Below, in pieces: positions 19,403 through 28,063 of a DNA stretch of 41,734 bases. The translations under genes and the position numbers were made by a program. The stretch spans positions 1-41,734 of the forward strand of contig NZ_AVHW01000077.1 in the NCBI RefSeq assembly GCF_000449425.2, given 5' to 3'. The DNA comes from Clostridioides difficile CD160 (GTDB lineage: Bacteria; Bacillota; Clostridia; Peptostreptococcales; Peptostreptococcaceae). The notes beneath the pieces were generated by a model that worked only from the letters and a program-made list of their open reading frames with translations, was not told the DNA's origin and did no database searches. Each line of letters begins with the position of its first letter. The first letter of the stretch is position 1.

Positions 19403-19431
19403 ATAATAGTTTATTTTTTTAGCTTTGTCAA
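19403..19431 (-). promoter_or_regulatory. Sigma-A promoter of the arg operon
   Basis: On the minus strand TTGACA (19426-19431) and TATTAT (19403-19408) are 17 bases apart, placing transcription start near 19396, just before the T-box Stem I. Confidence 0.85.
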
Positions 19432-19460
19432 TATAATTTATAAAATTTTGGGAATTTTTT

Positions 19461-19961
19461 CTATATATTTAATTTCCACCATTTTGTATCCAAATTGCGA
19501 TATAATTTAAATCCACATCTCAATAAAACATTTTGTGAATCAATATTTTTAATGTCAGTTTCAGCTATTATAGAAGAAATATTTGGTTGACTTAAACCCC
19601 AATCACACATTTTTTCAACAGCTTCTGTCATATATCCTTGCTTTTTATAATTGTCACCTAAGCCATAGCCAATCTCAATTTCACCATAAGAATTTGGTAT
19701 ATCTTTAAAATCAACTAGACCTATAATTGTGCGATTTTCATTTAACATAATAAACCAAAATGTATAAAATAGTATATTTTTTTTATCTTTATTAGCAATA
19801 TTTAGTTGTCCTTTTACAATATCATAAAAAAATTCAGTCATTGGTTCTGCACAATAAATGCAGTTTAATTCTTTTTCTAGTTTTGAATTATCAAAAATCC
19901 AAAGCTCAAGTTGACGAAGTGATAGTGGAATTAAAGTTAATCTTTTTGTTTTTAATATCAT
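19461..19961 (-). CDS. GNAT N-acetyltransferase, RimJ/RimL-like
   Basis: This 166-residue enzyme starts with the RimJ/RimL pattern LKTKRLTLIPLS and has the acetyl-CoA loop region EIGYGLGDNYKKQGYMTEAV. It ends with the usual NxxSxxVLxRCGF-type segment (IDSQNVLLRCGF). Members acetylate protein N-termini, small molecules or antibiotics; the substrate is unknown. AAAGGAGAG precedes the ATG. A 23-codon ORF with its own ribosome site lies 48 bases upstream on the same strand and may control it. Confidence 0.88.
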   Translation of the reverse strand: MILKTKRLTLIPLSLRQLELWIFDNSKLEKELNCIYCAEPMTEFFYDIVKGQLNIANKDKKNILFYTFWFIMLNENRTIIGLVDFKDIPNSYGEIEIGYGLGDNYKKQGYMTEAVEKMCDWGLSQPNISSIIAETDIKNIDSQNVLLRCGFKLYRNLDTKWWKLNI

Positions 19962-20009
19962 TTTTCTCTCCTTTTTAAAAGAAAGACTATAATTATTATC
20001 AAAAAACTC

Positions 20010-20081
20010 TTAATCAGACACAATGATAATCTTTCTGTTATTGTTTAAATACATTCTAATCTGTTTAAAGAGTCTTTTCAT
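20010..20081 (-). CDS. Possible 23-residue leader peptide
   Basis: This small ORF reads MKRLFKQIRMYLNN and on to VSD. It has an excellent AGGAGG eight bases before the ATG, and a plausible promoter lies about 60 bases upstream (TTGAAT, 16 bases, TATGAT). Its 3' end contains ATTATCA, which can pair with TGATAAT just past its stop. This layout resembles a translation-coupled leader before the GNAT gene. It is too short to prove by composition. Confidence 0.4.
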   Translation of the reverse strand: MKRLFKQIRMYLNNNRKIIIVSD

Positions 20082-20203
20082 ATTCATCACCTCCTAATAC
20101 TATATTGTTTTATACTATCATATATCAATTTAATAAACATTCAAAATATATTAAATTATAAAATACGATAATTTCAAATTAAAATATTTATATCACTCTT
20201 TAG

Positions 20204-20968
20204 TTAAATTTTTTTAATTTTGCTATCTAATAATTTTTCAATCTTTTTCTCAGATAGTATCTCATTAGTTATAAATTCACCATTAAAAAAAAGACTGTAT
20301 GTAGTAAATGGGGCTGGAGCATTTTGTGCTTCCTTTGCTGTTTCAAATTTTATGAGATTTACATCTATACCTCTAGAATTTGCGATTTTCTTCAAAATAG
20401 GAGCATATTTTTCTGTGTGTGGACATTGGTTACTGTAATATAAAACTATACTATTTTCGTTTAATTTTCTTTGTTTCACACAATCTTTAAAATATGGGAT
20501 AGGAGCATTATCATTAAATGGGAAGTACAATAACTCATAATTTGGCTCTGTTATATCTGCTAGACAAAAACCCTTATATTTTAGATATTTAGCATCAGAT
20601 AAAAATGGCATTTTTTTACTAGATGAAAGCACAACTAATCCATACTTTCCTTTTAATTTTGCATCAGCTATACATTCCTGTAGCAATAGATTAGAATATC
20701 CTTGCCCTTTAAATTTTCCAGATATCCAAAAACAGTTAATAAACATATAATTATCTGCAATGATAGGGCACCATGCATTTTCTGATGGAATGTATTCTAT
20801 AAAAGCTTTGCCTCTGACATCAAGTCGTTTAAATGCAAGACCTTTATCAAAATTATTTTTCATCCAAAGTTTTTTAGAAAAGACACAATTTTCCCCTTTT
20901 TTTTCAGAAATTGAACAGCATATATGTTCATTGTCAATATTATTCATATTTATATCAATAATTTGCAT
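20204..20968 (-). CDS. GNAT acetyltransferase with C-terminal YoaP-like domain
   Basis: This 254-residue two-domain protein has an N-terminal GNAT fold (about residues 25-150, acetyl-CoA loop FKGQGYSNLLLQE). Its C-terminal YoaP-type domain has a thioredoxin-like YSNQCPHTEKY segment with a single Cys, and PAPFTTYSLFFNGEF. A TTG six codons earlier is open, but AAAGGAG lies between it and the ATG at 20968, which has proper spacing. It stands alone on the minus strand. The substrate is unknown. Confidence 0.88.
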   Translation of the reverse strand: MQIIDINMNNIDNEHICCSISEKKGENCVFSKKLWMKNNFDKGLAFKRLDVRGKAFIEYIPSENAWCPIIADNYMFINCFWISGKFKGQGYSNLLLQECIADAKLKGKYGLVVLSSSKKMPFLSDAKYLKYKGFCLADITEPNYELLYFPFNDNAPIPYFKDCVKQRKLNENSIVLYYSNQCPHTEKYAPILKKIANSRGIDVNLIKFETAKEAQNAPAPFTTYSLFFNGEFITNEILSEKKIEKLLDSKIKKI

Positions 20969-21263
20969 ACTTATCTCCTTTTCCAATTACATAATAGTTT
21001 ATAAATATAATTTATATATTTTTATTTTAGCATTTTAAATAAGACACTCTTATGTCATATATATACTTATTTTAAAAAACATCATTTTAGATTTGTTTGA
21101 ATTGCTAAATTGTATGTTTAAATAAATTTTATAATCTAGCCTATACTGTATATAAATTATATATTATCATAATATTCTAAATTTATAAAATAAATTGTAT
21201 TGAATTGAATATATTTAAGGTATATACTTATAGTAAAAATTTTTAATAATAGAGGTGTTGTTT

Positions 21264-21740
21264 GTGATTTGTAAAGAATATTTAATAAGAGAATTAAAAG
21301 AACAAGATATTAGAAATGCATTAGATTTAATATGGAATGTATTTGAAGAATTTGAGTCCCCAGATTATTGTGATGAAGGAATTAAGTCATTTCATGAATT
21401 TATAGAATATAACTCTATTATTGAAAAAGTCAAAGAAAAATCACTCTTCTTTTGGGGCTGCTTTGATTGTGAAAAGGTAATTGGAGTCTTAGCTATTAGA
21501 GACTTAAATCATATATGTATGCTATTTGTAGATAAAAATTATCATAAGCGTGGCATTGCAAAAAAATTAATGACTACAGGAATAGAATATTGTATTTATA
21601 ATAAAATCAATTTAACTGAAATAACTGTAAATTCATCACCTTATGCTGTTGAAGTTTATCACAAGTTAGGGTTTAAAGATACTGATGTTGAGCAGACTAC
21701 TGATGGTATACGTTTTACGCCTATGAAGTTGTTAATATAA
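21264..21740 (+). CDS. GNAT N-acetyltransferase
   Basis: This 158-residue enzyme starts with a GTG: AGAGG lies eight bases before it, whereas the earlier GTG and TTG overlap or abut that site. Acetyl-CoA binding is shown by LFVDKNYHKRGIAKKLM, and the C-terminal VNSSPYAVEVYHKLGF is the usual GNAT end. The substrate is unknown. A terminator begins about ten bases after the stop, so it is a single-gene unit. Confidence 0.9.
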   Translation: MICKEYLIRELKEQDIRNALDLIWNVFEEFESPDYCDEGIKSFHEFIEYNSIIEKVKEKSLFFWGCFDCEKVIGVLAIRDLNHICMLFVDKNYHKRGIAKKLMTTGIEYCIYNKINLTEITVNSSPYAVEVYHKLGFKDTDVEQTTDGIRFTPMKLLI

Positions 21741-21749
21741 TAAATTAAA

Positions 21750-21796
21750 CAAAAAGCAAAGTCTATTAAATATTTTTTAGTAGCTTTGCTTTTTAT
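21750..21796 (+). terminator. Terminator of the GNAT gene
   Basis: Arms AAAAAGCAAAG and CTTTGCTTTTT pair around a loop of about 20 bases and end in a T-run. Confidence 0.85.
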
Positions 21797-22034
21797 TAAG
21801 ACTTAAAAATAATACTATCTTTTTTCTGTTTTAATAATACACTTTAAAAATCTTACTACTAGAGAGCACTAATTTATTTTTTTATATCCTTTTAATATGT
21901 CAAATTAACTATTAAACTAATAATTTTATATATATACAGTAGAAATATTTTATTATTACTTCTTTATAATCTGCCAATAAATATATAACATAAAACATTT
22001 ATTATATTATCATATCGTTCTAAGACTTTCCTAC

Positions 22035-22592
22035 TTAATCATATTTTTTGTGAATACCTGATAGCACAGTATCAATAGAATCAATTAAACCTTTTATGGC
22101 TTCTTCTTGACTCATAAGTGCTTTTCCAAGCTGTAAAGTCGAATAACCATGAAGTACACTCATTATTAAATTTAATACTTCATCTGTTTTCTTTATTTTT
22201 AGATTACAAGAAAGAATAAGTTTTTCTAATAAAGATTTATATTCATCAAAGATTTCTAATGTTTCATTATTTCCATGCCAAGTGGCCCATTGAATAGTTT
22301 CATAAACACCAGGATGAGTAATTATAAAATTAAAATATGCAATACTTATACATTTTATAGCTGTATCTCCAAAATTGCCAATAGCTGCCTTTATCATCTG
22401 ATTATTCATTTCTCTCATTCCCTTATGAGCTATTTCAAGCAATAAGTCATCTAGACTTTCTATATGATTGTATAAAGATGGTGTACGTATACCTATATTT
22501 TCTGCAACAACTTTTAAAGAAACCTTGTTAAGCCCATTTTTATCAGCTATATCTGATGCAGTTTGTACAACTATTTCTCTATTAACACGCAT
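22035..22592 (-). CDS. TetR family regulator
   Basis: This 185-residue repressor has an N-terminal helix-turn-helix (VQTASDIADKNGLNKVSLK... GIRTPSLYNHI, residues 8-50). Its C-terminal ligand/dimer domain is of the WHG type (HPGVYETIQWATWHG). AGAGGG precedes the ATG. It is divergent from an alpha/beta hydrolase gene, and both promoters carry the same palindrome, so it very likely represses both genes. The inducer is unknown. Confidence 0.93.
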   Translation of the reverse strand: MRVNREIVVQTASDIADKNGLNKVSLKVVAENIGIRTPSLYNHIESLDDLLLEIAHKGMREMNNQMIKAAIGNFGDTAIKCISIAYFNFIITHPGVYETIQWATWHGNNETLEIFDEYKSLLEKLILSCNLKIKKTDEVLNLIMSVLHGYSTLQLGKALMSQEEAIKGLIDSIDTVLSGIHKKYD

Positions 22593-22629
22593 AATTGTCC
22601 CTCTTTCATTTAAAATTAATTACTTTATT

Positions 22630-22763
22630 AGTTTAGCTAATCTAATTAGTTTCGTCAATAATCGAAACTTATAAAATACTTTATACTCTCATAAAACATT
22701 GACAGTTTAATTCTGTTTTAGTATAATACTAATTAAATTAGTATTTAACCTAATATAATTAGT
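22630..22763. promoter_or_regulatory. Divergent promoters with three TetR operator copies
   Basis: The rightward promoter is TTGACA (22699-22704), 17 bases, TATAAT (22722-22727). The leftward one is TTGACG (22653-22658), 17 bases, TAAACT (22630-22635). A palindrome with core ACTAATTA-ATTAG occurs three times. It lies in the leftward spacer (22637-22650), across the rightward -10/start (22725-22745, a 21-base perfect palindrome) and just downstream (22749-22763). Binding at these sites would shut both genes. Confidence 0.85.
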
Positions 22764-22848
22764 ATTGTCTTAGGTTGTATTTTTACAATACAAATTATAG
22801 TTTGATTAAATAAAAATAACTAATGTATCAAACTGAGAGGAGATTTTT

Positions 22849-23547
22849 ATGGAAAAAAAACATTTTCAAATTCATGGAATTCCTTCAATCCTTTGGGGAA
22901 ATCCTTCAAGTAAATTATATATTTACATACATGGACAATCTGGTCGTAAAGAAGAAGCTGAAGCTTTTGCCAATATTGCTGTTCATCATAAATATCAGGT
23001 TTTAAGTATAGATTTACCTGAACATGGAGAACGTAAAAAAGAAAATGATGCATTTGACCCCTGGCATGTTATTCCAGAGTTATCGAGTATTATGGAATAT
23101 GCAAAATACCATTGGAACCAAGTTTCACTATATGCAAATAGCATTGGAGCATGGTTTAGCATGTTAAGTTTTAAAAATGAGAAATTAGAGGAATGTATTT
23201 TTGTATCTCCAATTCTCGATATGCAACAACTCATTTCCAATATGATGAATTGGGCAAATGTATCAGAAGAACAACTTAAACATGAACTAATTATTCCAAC
23301 TTCATTTGGACATACTCTTTCATGGGAATATCTGTTATATGCAAAGCAACACCCTATTACTCAATGGAATGTACCAACAAAAATATTATATGGTAAGTAT
23401 GATGAACTTACTGAAATCAGTGTTGTAGAGAAATTTACTCAAAAATTTAATTGCAGTTTGACTATTATGGAAAATAGCAAACACTGGTTTAACACTCCAG
23501 AAGAATTAAATGCTTTAGATGAATGGATAGTTGCTTTATTTAAATAA
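22849..23547 (+). CDS. Alpha/beta hydrolase
   Basis: This 232-residue serine hydrolase shows the whole triad pattern. The nucleophile elbow is YANSIGAWF (ANSIG, a variant of GxSxG), the acid is in KYDELTE, and the histidine is in NSKHWFNTPEE. An IHGQSG stretch near residue 27 is the oxyanion HG motif. There is no signal peptide, so it acts in the cytosol. GAGAGGAG precedes the ATG. It is controlled with the divergent tetR. It may detoxify an ester or lactone that the regulator senses, which is inference. Confidence 0.9.
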   Translation: MEKKHFQIHGIPSILWGNPSSKLYIYIHGQSGRKEEAEAFANIAVHHKYQVLSIDLPEHGERKKENDAFDPWHVIPELSSIMEYAKYHWNQVSLYANSIGAWFSMLSFKNEKLEECIFVSPILDMQQLISNMMNWANVSEEQLKHELIIPTSFGHTLSWEYLLYAKQHPITQWNVPTKILYGKYDELTEISVVEKFTQKFNCSLTIMENSKHWFNTPEELNALDEWIVALFK

Positions 23548-23703
23548 AAAATAACAGTATTATTATCATGATTAAATTATTTATCAACGTCTATTTAATT
23601 AATTTTATTTTTAGGTTGTTAAGATAATTAGATAGACAATAAATTAATTATTATTTAAAAACTTTGAAGATATACAAAATCGTAAGCAATCACTAATAAT
23701 TAA

Positions 23704-24047
23704 TTAACATAGCAATAATATTAACACTACAAAATTAAATATAAAAATTTCACTAAATGCACATACAGATATTTTTTTTAAGTCTTTAGGTATTTCTTTT
23801 GAAAATGGTTTATTGATTGCTACTAATTTACATAATTTTTTTAATATAGACAATGATACAGCATATTGGATAGCACACATATATATAGCTACTGATATGA
23901 CAGTTGGCATATTCGTATCTGTAATGCCACGCCACTTTTAAAATATGGTGTTAGTACTAATAGCACTAAAATAAGTGATAATAAAATCAAAATTATTCTA
24001 ATCAATACAATATTATTTAGTATTTTAAAATTTATATTCTTTTTCAT
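23704..24047 (-). pseudogene. DUF2975-like membrane protein, frameshifted
   Basis: From the ATG at 24047 one frame encodes a membrane-anchor start (MKKNINFKILNNIVLIRI... LLVLTPYFKSG). The protein then continues in another frame (DTNMPTVISVAIYMCAI... INKPFSKEIPKDLKKISVCA) to the stop at 23704. The second frame has a stop just upstream of the junction near 23936, so one indel broke the gene. The INKPFSKE...LKKI pattern is typical of DUF2975 proteins. An intact relative lies just to the right on the other strand. Confidence 0.7.
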
Positions 24048-24188
24048 ATAAACCTACCACCTTATATAGTGTTATTTTTAATATATATTATAATACTTTT
24101 ATATGTTATATCAACAATTTATTATTGAAAAACAATAAATTATGTATTATAATCAATAATATAATCTATGTTAAGGAGAGAATATTTT

Positions 24189-24656
24189 ATGATTACAAGA
24201 TTTTTTAGCAATATTTTATCAGTATTTCTATATTTTATATTATCAATTTTAGGTGTTGCTGGTATAATATTCTTGTGTATGATACCTATGTTTTTATATG
24301 ATTTTAGTTATGACAAATTAATTACCTTAATTGCAAGAATACTATATTTTTCTGACTACTTTATAGTTATTTTATTCTTAATATTTATAATTAATAGTAC
24401 TAAATACTCACCTTTTATATTTGAAAATGTAAAAAGATTTAAAATAATGGGGTGTTGTTTATTAGTAAATACTATAATTGAATGTATTAATGGCTACAGT
24501 TTGAATACAAATAATATAATAATTTTTGGAAGTGATAATGGGGGTATTTCACCACTTATGATTATTTCTTTTATATTTGCACTAATGTGTTTTGTAATTG
24601 CTGAAACATTTGATAAAGCTATAAAAATAAAAGAAGATAATGACTTGACGATATAG
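24189..24656 (+). CDS. DUF2975 family membrane protein
   Basis: This 155-residue protein has four hydrophobic segments and the family segment YSPFIFENVKRFKIMGCCLLVN between helices 2 and 3. An ATG seven codons earlier lies on the AAGGAGAG ribosome site itself, so the start is 24189. It is followed after ten bases by a small YozG-type regulator, the usual DUF2975 partner. The function is unknown; such pairs are thought to be membrane sensor/regulator units, which is inference. Confidence 0.85.
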   Translation: MITRFFSNILSVFLYFILSILGVAGIIFLCMIPMFLYDFSYDKLITLIARILYFSDYFIVILFLIFIINSTKYSPFIFENVKRFKIMGCCLLVNTIIECINGYSLNTNNIIIFGSDNGGISPLMIISFIFALMCFVIAETFDKAIKIKEDNDLTI

Positions 24657-24666
24657 AGGTGATGTT

Positions 24667-24882
24667 ATGGCAATTATAGTTAATCTAGATGTAATGATGG
24701 CAAAAAGAAAAATATCACTTAAAGATTTAGCTGAAAAAATAGACATTACGAATGCTAATTTATCAATCTTAAAAACTGGCAAAGCAAAAGCCATTAGATT
24801 TACTACTTTAAATGAAATTTGTAAAGCTTTAGACTGTCAGCCAGGAGATATACTTGAATATGTAGAAGATGAAAACGATTAA
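24667..24882 (+). CDS. YozG-type Cro/C1 helix-turn-helix regulator
   Basis: This 71-residue protein is essentially one HTH_26 domain (KISLKDLAEKIDITNANLSIL, residues 15-35). It has the typical ending LNEICKALDCQPGDILEY. GAGGTG precedes the ATG, ten bases after the DUF2975 gene, so the two form an operon. It probably binds DNA as a dimer and may control its own operon. Confidence 0.93.
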   Translation: MAIIVNLDVMMAKRKISLKDLAEKIDITNANLSILKTGKAKAIRFTTLNEICKALDCQPGDILEYVEDEND

Positions 24883-24911
24883 AAAAGAGTGTTTAAAAGC
24901 ACTCTTTTTTG
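24881..24911. terminator. Bidirectional terminator between YozG-type gene and hcp
   Basis: AAAAAAGAGTG and CACTCTTTTTT form a perfect 11-base-pair stem around a 9-base loop. It serves the rightward DUF2975 operon and the leftward hcp. Confidence 0.9.
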
Positions 24912-24931
24912 ATTATAATATACAATTCTAA

Positions 24932-26590
24932 TTATTTTGCTGGAACATTTAGACATGTTGCTAAGTCTTTTTCAGGAGTACTAATAGGTATTAAATTAAA
25001 TGTGTCAACTAAATACTGTAGTACATTTGGACTTATAAATGCTGGTAAGCTTGGTCCTAAATAAATATTTTTTATATCCAGTGATAGTAATGCCAATAAA
25101 TCTGCTACTGCTTTTTGTTCATACCACGACAATATTATTGAAAGAGGAAGACTATTCACATCTGTGTCAAACGCATCAGCCAAAGCTAAGGCTATTCTTA
25201 CTGCCGAGTAAGCATCATTACATTGACCAACATCTAAGAGTCTAGGTAATCCAGCCACTTCCCCAAAATTCAACTTATTAAATCTGTATTTCCCACATGC
25301 AAGAGTTAGAATTATACAATCTTCAGGAACTTGTTTAGCAAATTCTGTATAATAGTTTCTACCAGGTCTTGCACCATCACATCCTCCAATCAAGAAGAAA
25401 TGTCTTATCTTTCCAGTCTTAACTGCATCTATTATTGCAGGTGCATTGCTTAATGTCGCATTATGTCCAAATCCAACTAATATTTCGTGTGGCTCTTCAC
25501 TTTCCTTAAATCCACCTAATTCTAGTGCTTTATTTATTATTTCACTAAAATCTTTTTCTCCATTTTCATTTTTACCTATATACTTTACGCCATCCCATCC
25601 AACAACACTAGTTGTAAAAATTCTATCTTTATAAGAATCTCTAGGTTTCATCAAACAATTTGTTGTCATTAGTATACATCCTGGTATAGAATCAAACTCT
25701 TTTTGCTGGTCTTGCCACGCTCCTCCAAAGTTACCTACTAAATGAGAGTATTTATTTAATTCTGGATATCCATGACAAGGAATCATTTCTCCATGAGTAT
25801 ATATGTTTATTCCTTTTCCTTCTGTTTGTTTAAGTAACATTTCTAAATCTTTTAAATCATGCCCTGATACTATTATAAATGGACCTTTTTTTATGTTTAC
25901 ATTTACCTTATGAGGCTCTGGATTTTTATAAATAGTAGTATTAGCTTCATCTAGTTTTTGCATTACAGCAACACTCATATCTCCAGTCTTAAGAGTTAAT
26001 GTTATTAAATTTTCTAGAGAAATATCGTCATCTGTAATTGCTGATAATGCTCTAAAATAAAATTCATCTACTTGATTATTATAATATCCAAGTTCTCTAG
26101 CTTGATGTCCATAAGCACTTATACCTTTTAATCCGTAAAGTATAGTCATTCTAAGTGAGCGTATGTCAGGATTTAAACTCTCATCAAACATTATTCCAGC
26201 TCTCTTAGCGTCTTCTAACATTTGACTTCTTGTATCACTTAAATTATATTCAGTATATTCATTACTTTTAATAGGTTCTTTAATTTTTTCTCTTAGTTTT
26301 TGCTTTATCTCTTGTGATTTTCTAAGCATCTCTTCATGAGCATCACCATCAAAATTAACATTCGTTAAAGTTGTAAACAGACTATTTTCTACAAAAGAAA
26401 CTATTTCTTTATCTATTTTTTCTCCATTGTCTATAATAGCTTTAGCATAGCAGCTTATTCCTTTTAACTGATAAATTAATAAATCTTGAAGTGCTGCTAT
26501 TTCTGGTGTTTTACCACAAACACCTATCTTGGTACATCCTTTTCCACCTACTGTTTGTTCGCACTGGTAGCAAAACATAGAATTTTCCAT
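24932..26590 (-). CDS. hcp: Hydroxylamine reductase / hybrid cluster protein, class I
   Basis: This 552-residue iron-sulfur protein reduces hydroxylamine and nitric oxide and acts in nitrosative stress. The N-terminal cluster cysteines are Cys7, Cys10, Cys19 and Cys25 (C-x2-C-x8-C-x5-C), the class I pattern with a [4Fe-4S] proximal cluster. Hybrid-cluster ligand regions are present: HGEMIPCHGYPE, TTNCLMKP, GGCDGARPGRNYYTE and LTLACGKYRFN. AAAGGAGG precedes the ATG. No hcr reductase or nitrite-responsive regulator is adjacent. Confidence 0.97.
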   Translation of the reverse strand: MENSMFCYQCEQTVGGKGCTKIGVCGKTPEIAALQDLLIYQLKGISCYAKAIIDNGEKIDKEIVSFVENSLFTTLTNVNFDGDAHEEMLRKSQEIKQKLREKIKEPIKSNEYTEYNLSDTRSQMLEDAKRAGIMFDESLNPDIRSLRMTILYGLKGISAYGHQARELGYYNNQVDEFYFRALSAITDDDISLENLITLTLKTGDMSVAVMQKLDEANTTIYKNPEPHKVNVNIKKGPFIIVSGHDLKDLEMLLKQTEGKGINIYTHGEMIPCHGYPELNKYSHLVGNFGGAWQDQQKEFDSIPGCILMTTNCLMKPRDSYKDRIFTTSVVGWDGVKYIGKNENGEKDFSEIINKALELGGFKESEEPHEILVGFGHNATLSNAPAIIDAVKTGKIRHFFLIGGCDGARPGRNYYTEFAKQVPEDCIILTLACGKYRFNKLNFGEVAGLPRLLDVGQCNDAYSAVRIALALADAFDTDVNSLPLSIILSWYEQKAVADLLALLSLDIKNIYLGPSLPAFISPNVLQYLVDTFNLIPISTPEKDLATCLNVPAK

Positions 26591-26870
26591 TTGCTTATAC
26601 CTCCTTTTATATCATTACATAGTTTATCCAAATATGTTATAGATTATAAAATTATATTAAAGCTTCCAAGCTATATAAGTATTCTTTTACAAAACATACA
26701 GTTTTCAGGAAGTATATACTAACTTTAGCAATATAAAATTTGACCAGATGATAACTAGCTGTTAAATATTATTTTTATATGAAAATTTTCAGATTTTTTT
26801 CTATAGATTTAAATTAAATTATCCTATATTATTATAATTTTCATTCATTTTGTTATTACAATTTTATCTA

Positions 26871-26922
26871 TTCAATAAAAAAGAAAGTACTATTTTAAAA
26901 GAGTTTTTTCTTTTTTATTGAA
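26871..26922. repeat. AT-rich 16-base inverted repeat
   Basis: The arms TTCAATAAAAAAGAAA (26871-26886) and TTTCTTTTTTATTGAA (26907-26922) are perfectly complementary around 20 bases. It could be an orphan terminator or the end pair of a lost element. No gene ends next to it. Confidence 0.5.
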
Positions 26923-27040
26923 TATTTTTTTGGTAACTTAAAGTAATGATACTCTACTTAATTAATATAAATAGCCTAAATGAAATTGTCAAACTTACAA
27001 ATTATTATATTTATTCCTACAATAATGAATGTATTCAAGT

Positions 27041-27088
27041 AAAAAATGGTATGAGTCCAGTTTAATACAGTACTCATACCATTTAAAG
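27041..27088 (-). terminator. Terminator of the TetR-methyltransferase operon
   Basis: ATGGTATGAGT (27046-27056) and ACTCATACCAT (27072-27082) form a perfect 11-base-pair stem. On the minus strand it runs into TTTTTT, about 160 bases after the methyltransferase stop. Confidence 0.85.
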
Positions 27089-27240
27089 TTTTTAAGTGTA
27101 TACTTGATAGTAGCAAATCTAAAAATAGTACTATCTTAAATAAATACAAGTAACTTAGTAAAAACGTATTGTGCTATTTTCTTAAATATTCCCTTTCTTT
27201 ATTAATACTTTATGATGCATGTAAATTTAAATCCATATGC

Positions 27241-28032
27241 TTATTTTCTGAATATATCAATTGCATGGCTTGTAATACCTAATAAATCTTCACGTTCACA
27301 AATAGCAAAATGGTATTTCAAATATAATTCAAATGCGTCATTGTCCATCGCGTCTACTGATTCACGCATAAATAAGGTGCAGCCATCTGTCGCGACGTAA
27401 TGCAATCGTGTTACAGGAAATACAGACATCAAATCATCAATATTTTCTTTACGTACAAGTTCAAATAAATCCTTCGGTTTGGACTTGGCAGCAAATGTCA
27501 GAGAATCAATCAATCCTTGTTCAATATATTCAGTAACATTTATATTGCCACGTTTAAATCCTTCATCAAGAAGACAGCCATCAGATATAACATATGCAGC
27601 AAAAATCACGCCACCCTGTTTTGTTACACGAATTGCCTCTCGCAGAGCTTGTTGTTTATCTTCTATGCTATAAAGATGGTATAACGGACCTAACAGTAGT
27701 GTAATATCATATTCATTGTCAGAGAAAGCAGATAAATCCATGGCATTCCCTTGAGTAATGGTTATATTTTCACCTAATTGGGTATTTTCATGGAAAATAT
27801 CTATATTATGCTCTACTAACTCCACCGCGTCAACGTCATATCCTTGACGTGCCAGTGTGTGAGAATATCGTCCAGTTCCAGCACCGACTTCAAGCACGTG
27901 GTTGCCAGGCTTTATATACTTCTCAATGTAATGCATAGTAGTGAGGAATTCAACTGATCCATGTTTTAATGCCAGTCGACTATCTTCATCATAATTATTG
28001 TAAAAATCAATTAAGTATTGGTTTGTTTTCAT
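27241..28032 (-). CDS. Class I SAM-dependent methyltransferase, G+C-rich
   Basis: This 263-residue methyltransferase has motif I VLEVGAGTGRYSHTLA (about 45-60), motif II acidic DAVELVEHN, and motifs III-IV DITLLLGPLYHLYS and GGVIFAAYV. Its base composition stands out: lines at 27361 and 27841 count 45% and 53% G+C in a window that otherwise looks below 30%. That is strong evidence of recent transfer. GAGGTG precedes the ATG. A TetR gene lies 31 bases upstream on the same strand. The substrate is unknown; resistance by methylating a toxin or target is one option. Confidence 0.9.
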   Translation of the reverse strand: MKTNQYLIDFYNNYDEDSRLALKHGSVEFLTTMHYIEKYIKPGNHVLEVGAGTGRYSHTLARQGYDVDAVELVEHNIDIFHENTQLGENITITQGNAMDLSAFSDNEYDITLLLGPLYHLYSIEDKQQALREAIRVTKQGGVIFAAYVISDGCLLDEGFKRGNINVTEYIEQGLIDSLTFAAKSKPKDLFELVRKENIDDLMSVFPVTRLHYVATDGCTLFMRESVDAMDNDAFELYLKYHFAICEREDLLGITSHAIDIFRK

Positions 28033-28063
28033 ATTGCACCTCTTCTATATTAGTTAATAAACA

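Larger units (their letters stand above)
26591..27240. other. Gene-free region between hcp and the methyltransferase
   Basis: About 650 bases without a credible gene on either strand. It holds the hcp promoter region on the right flank of hcp, one long AT-rich inverted repeat (26871-26922) and the terminator of the methyltransferase operon (27041-27088). Confidence 0.6.

Noticed and set aside
26750-26900. Possible gene upstream of hcp
   Set aside because: No frame has a ribosome site, start and protein-like composition.
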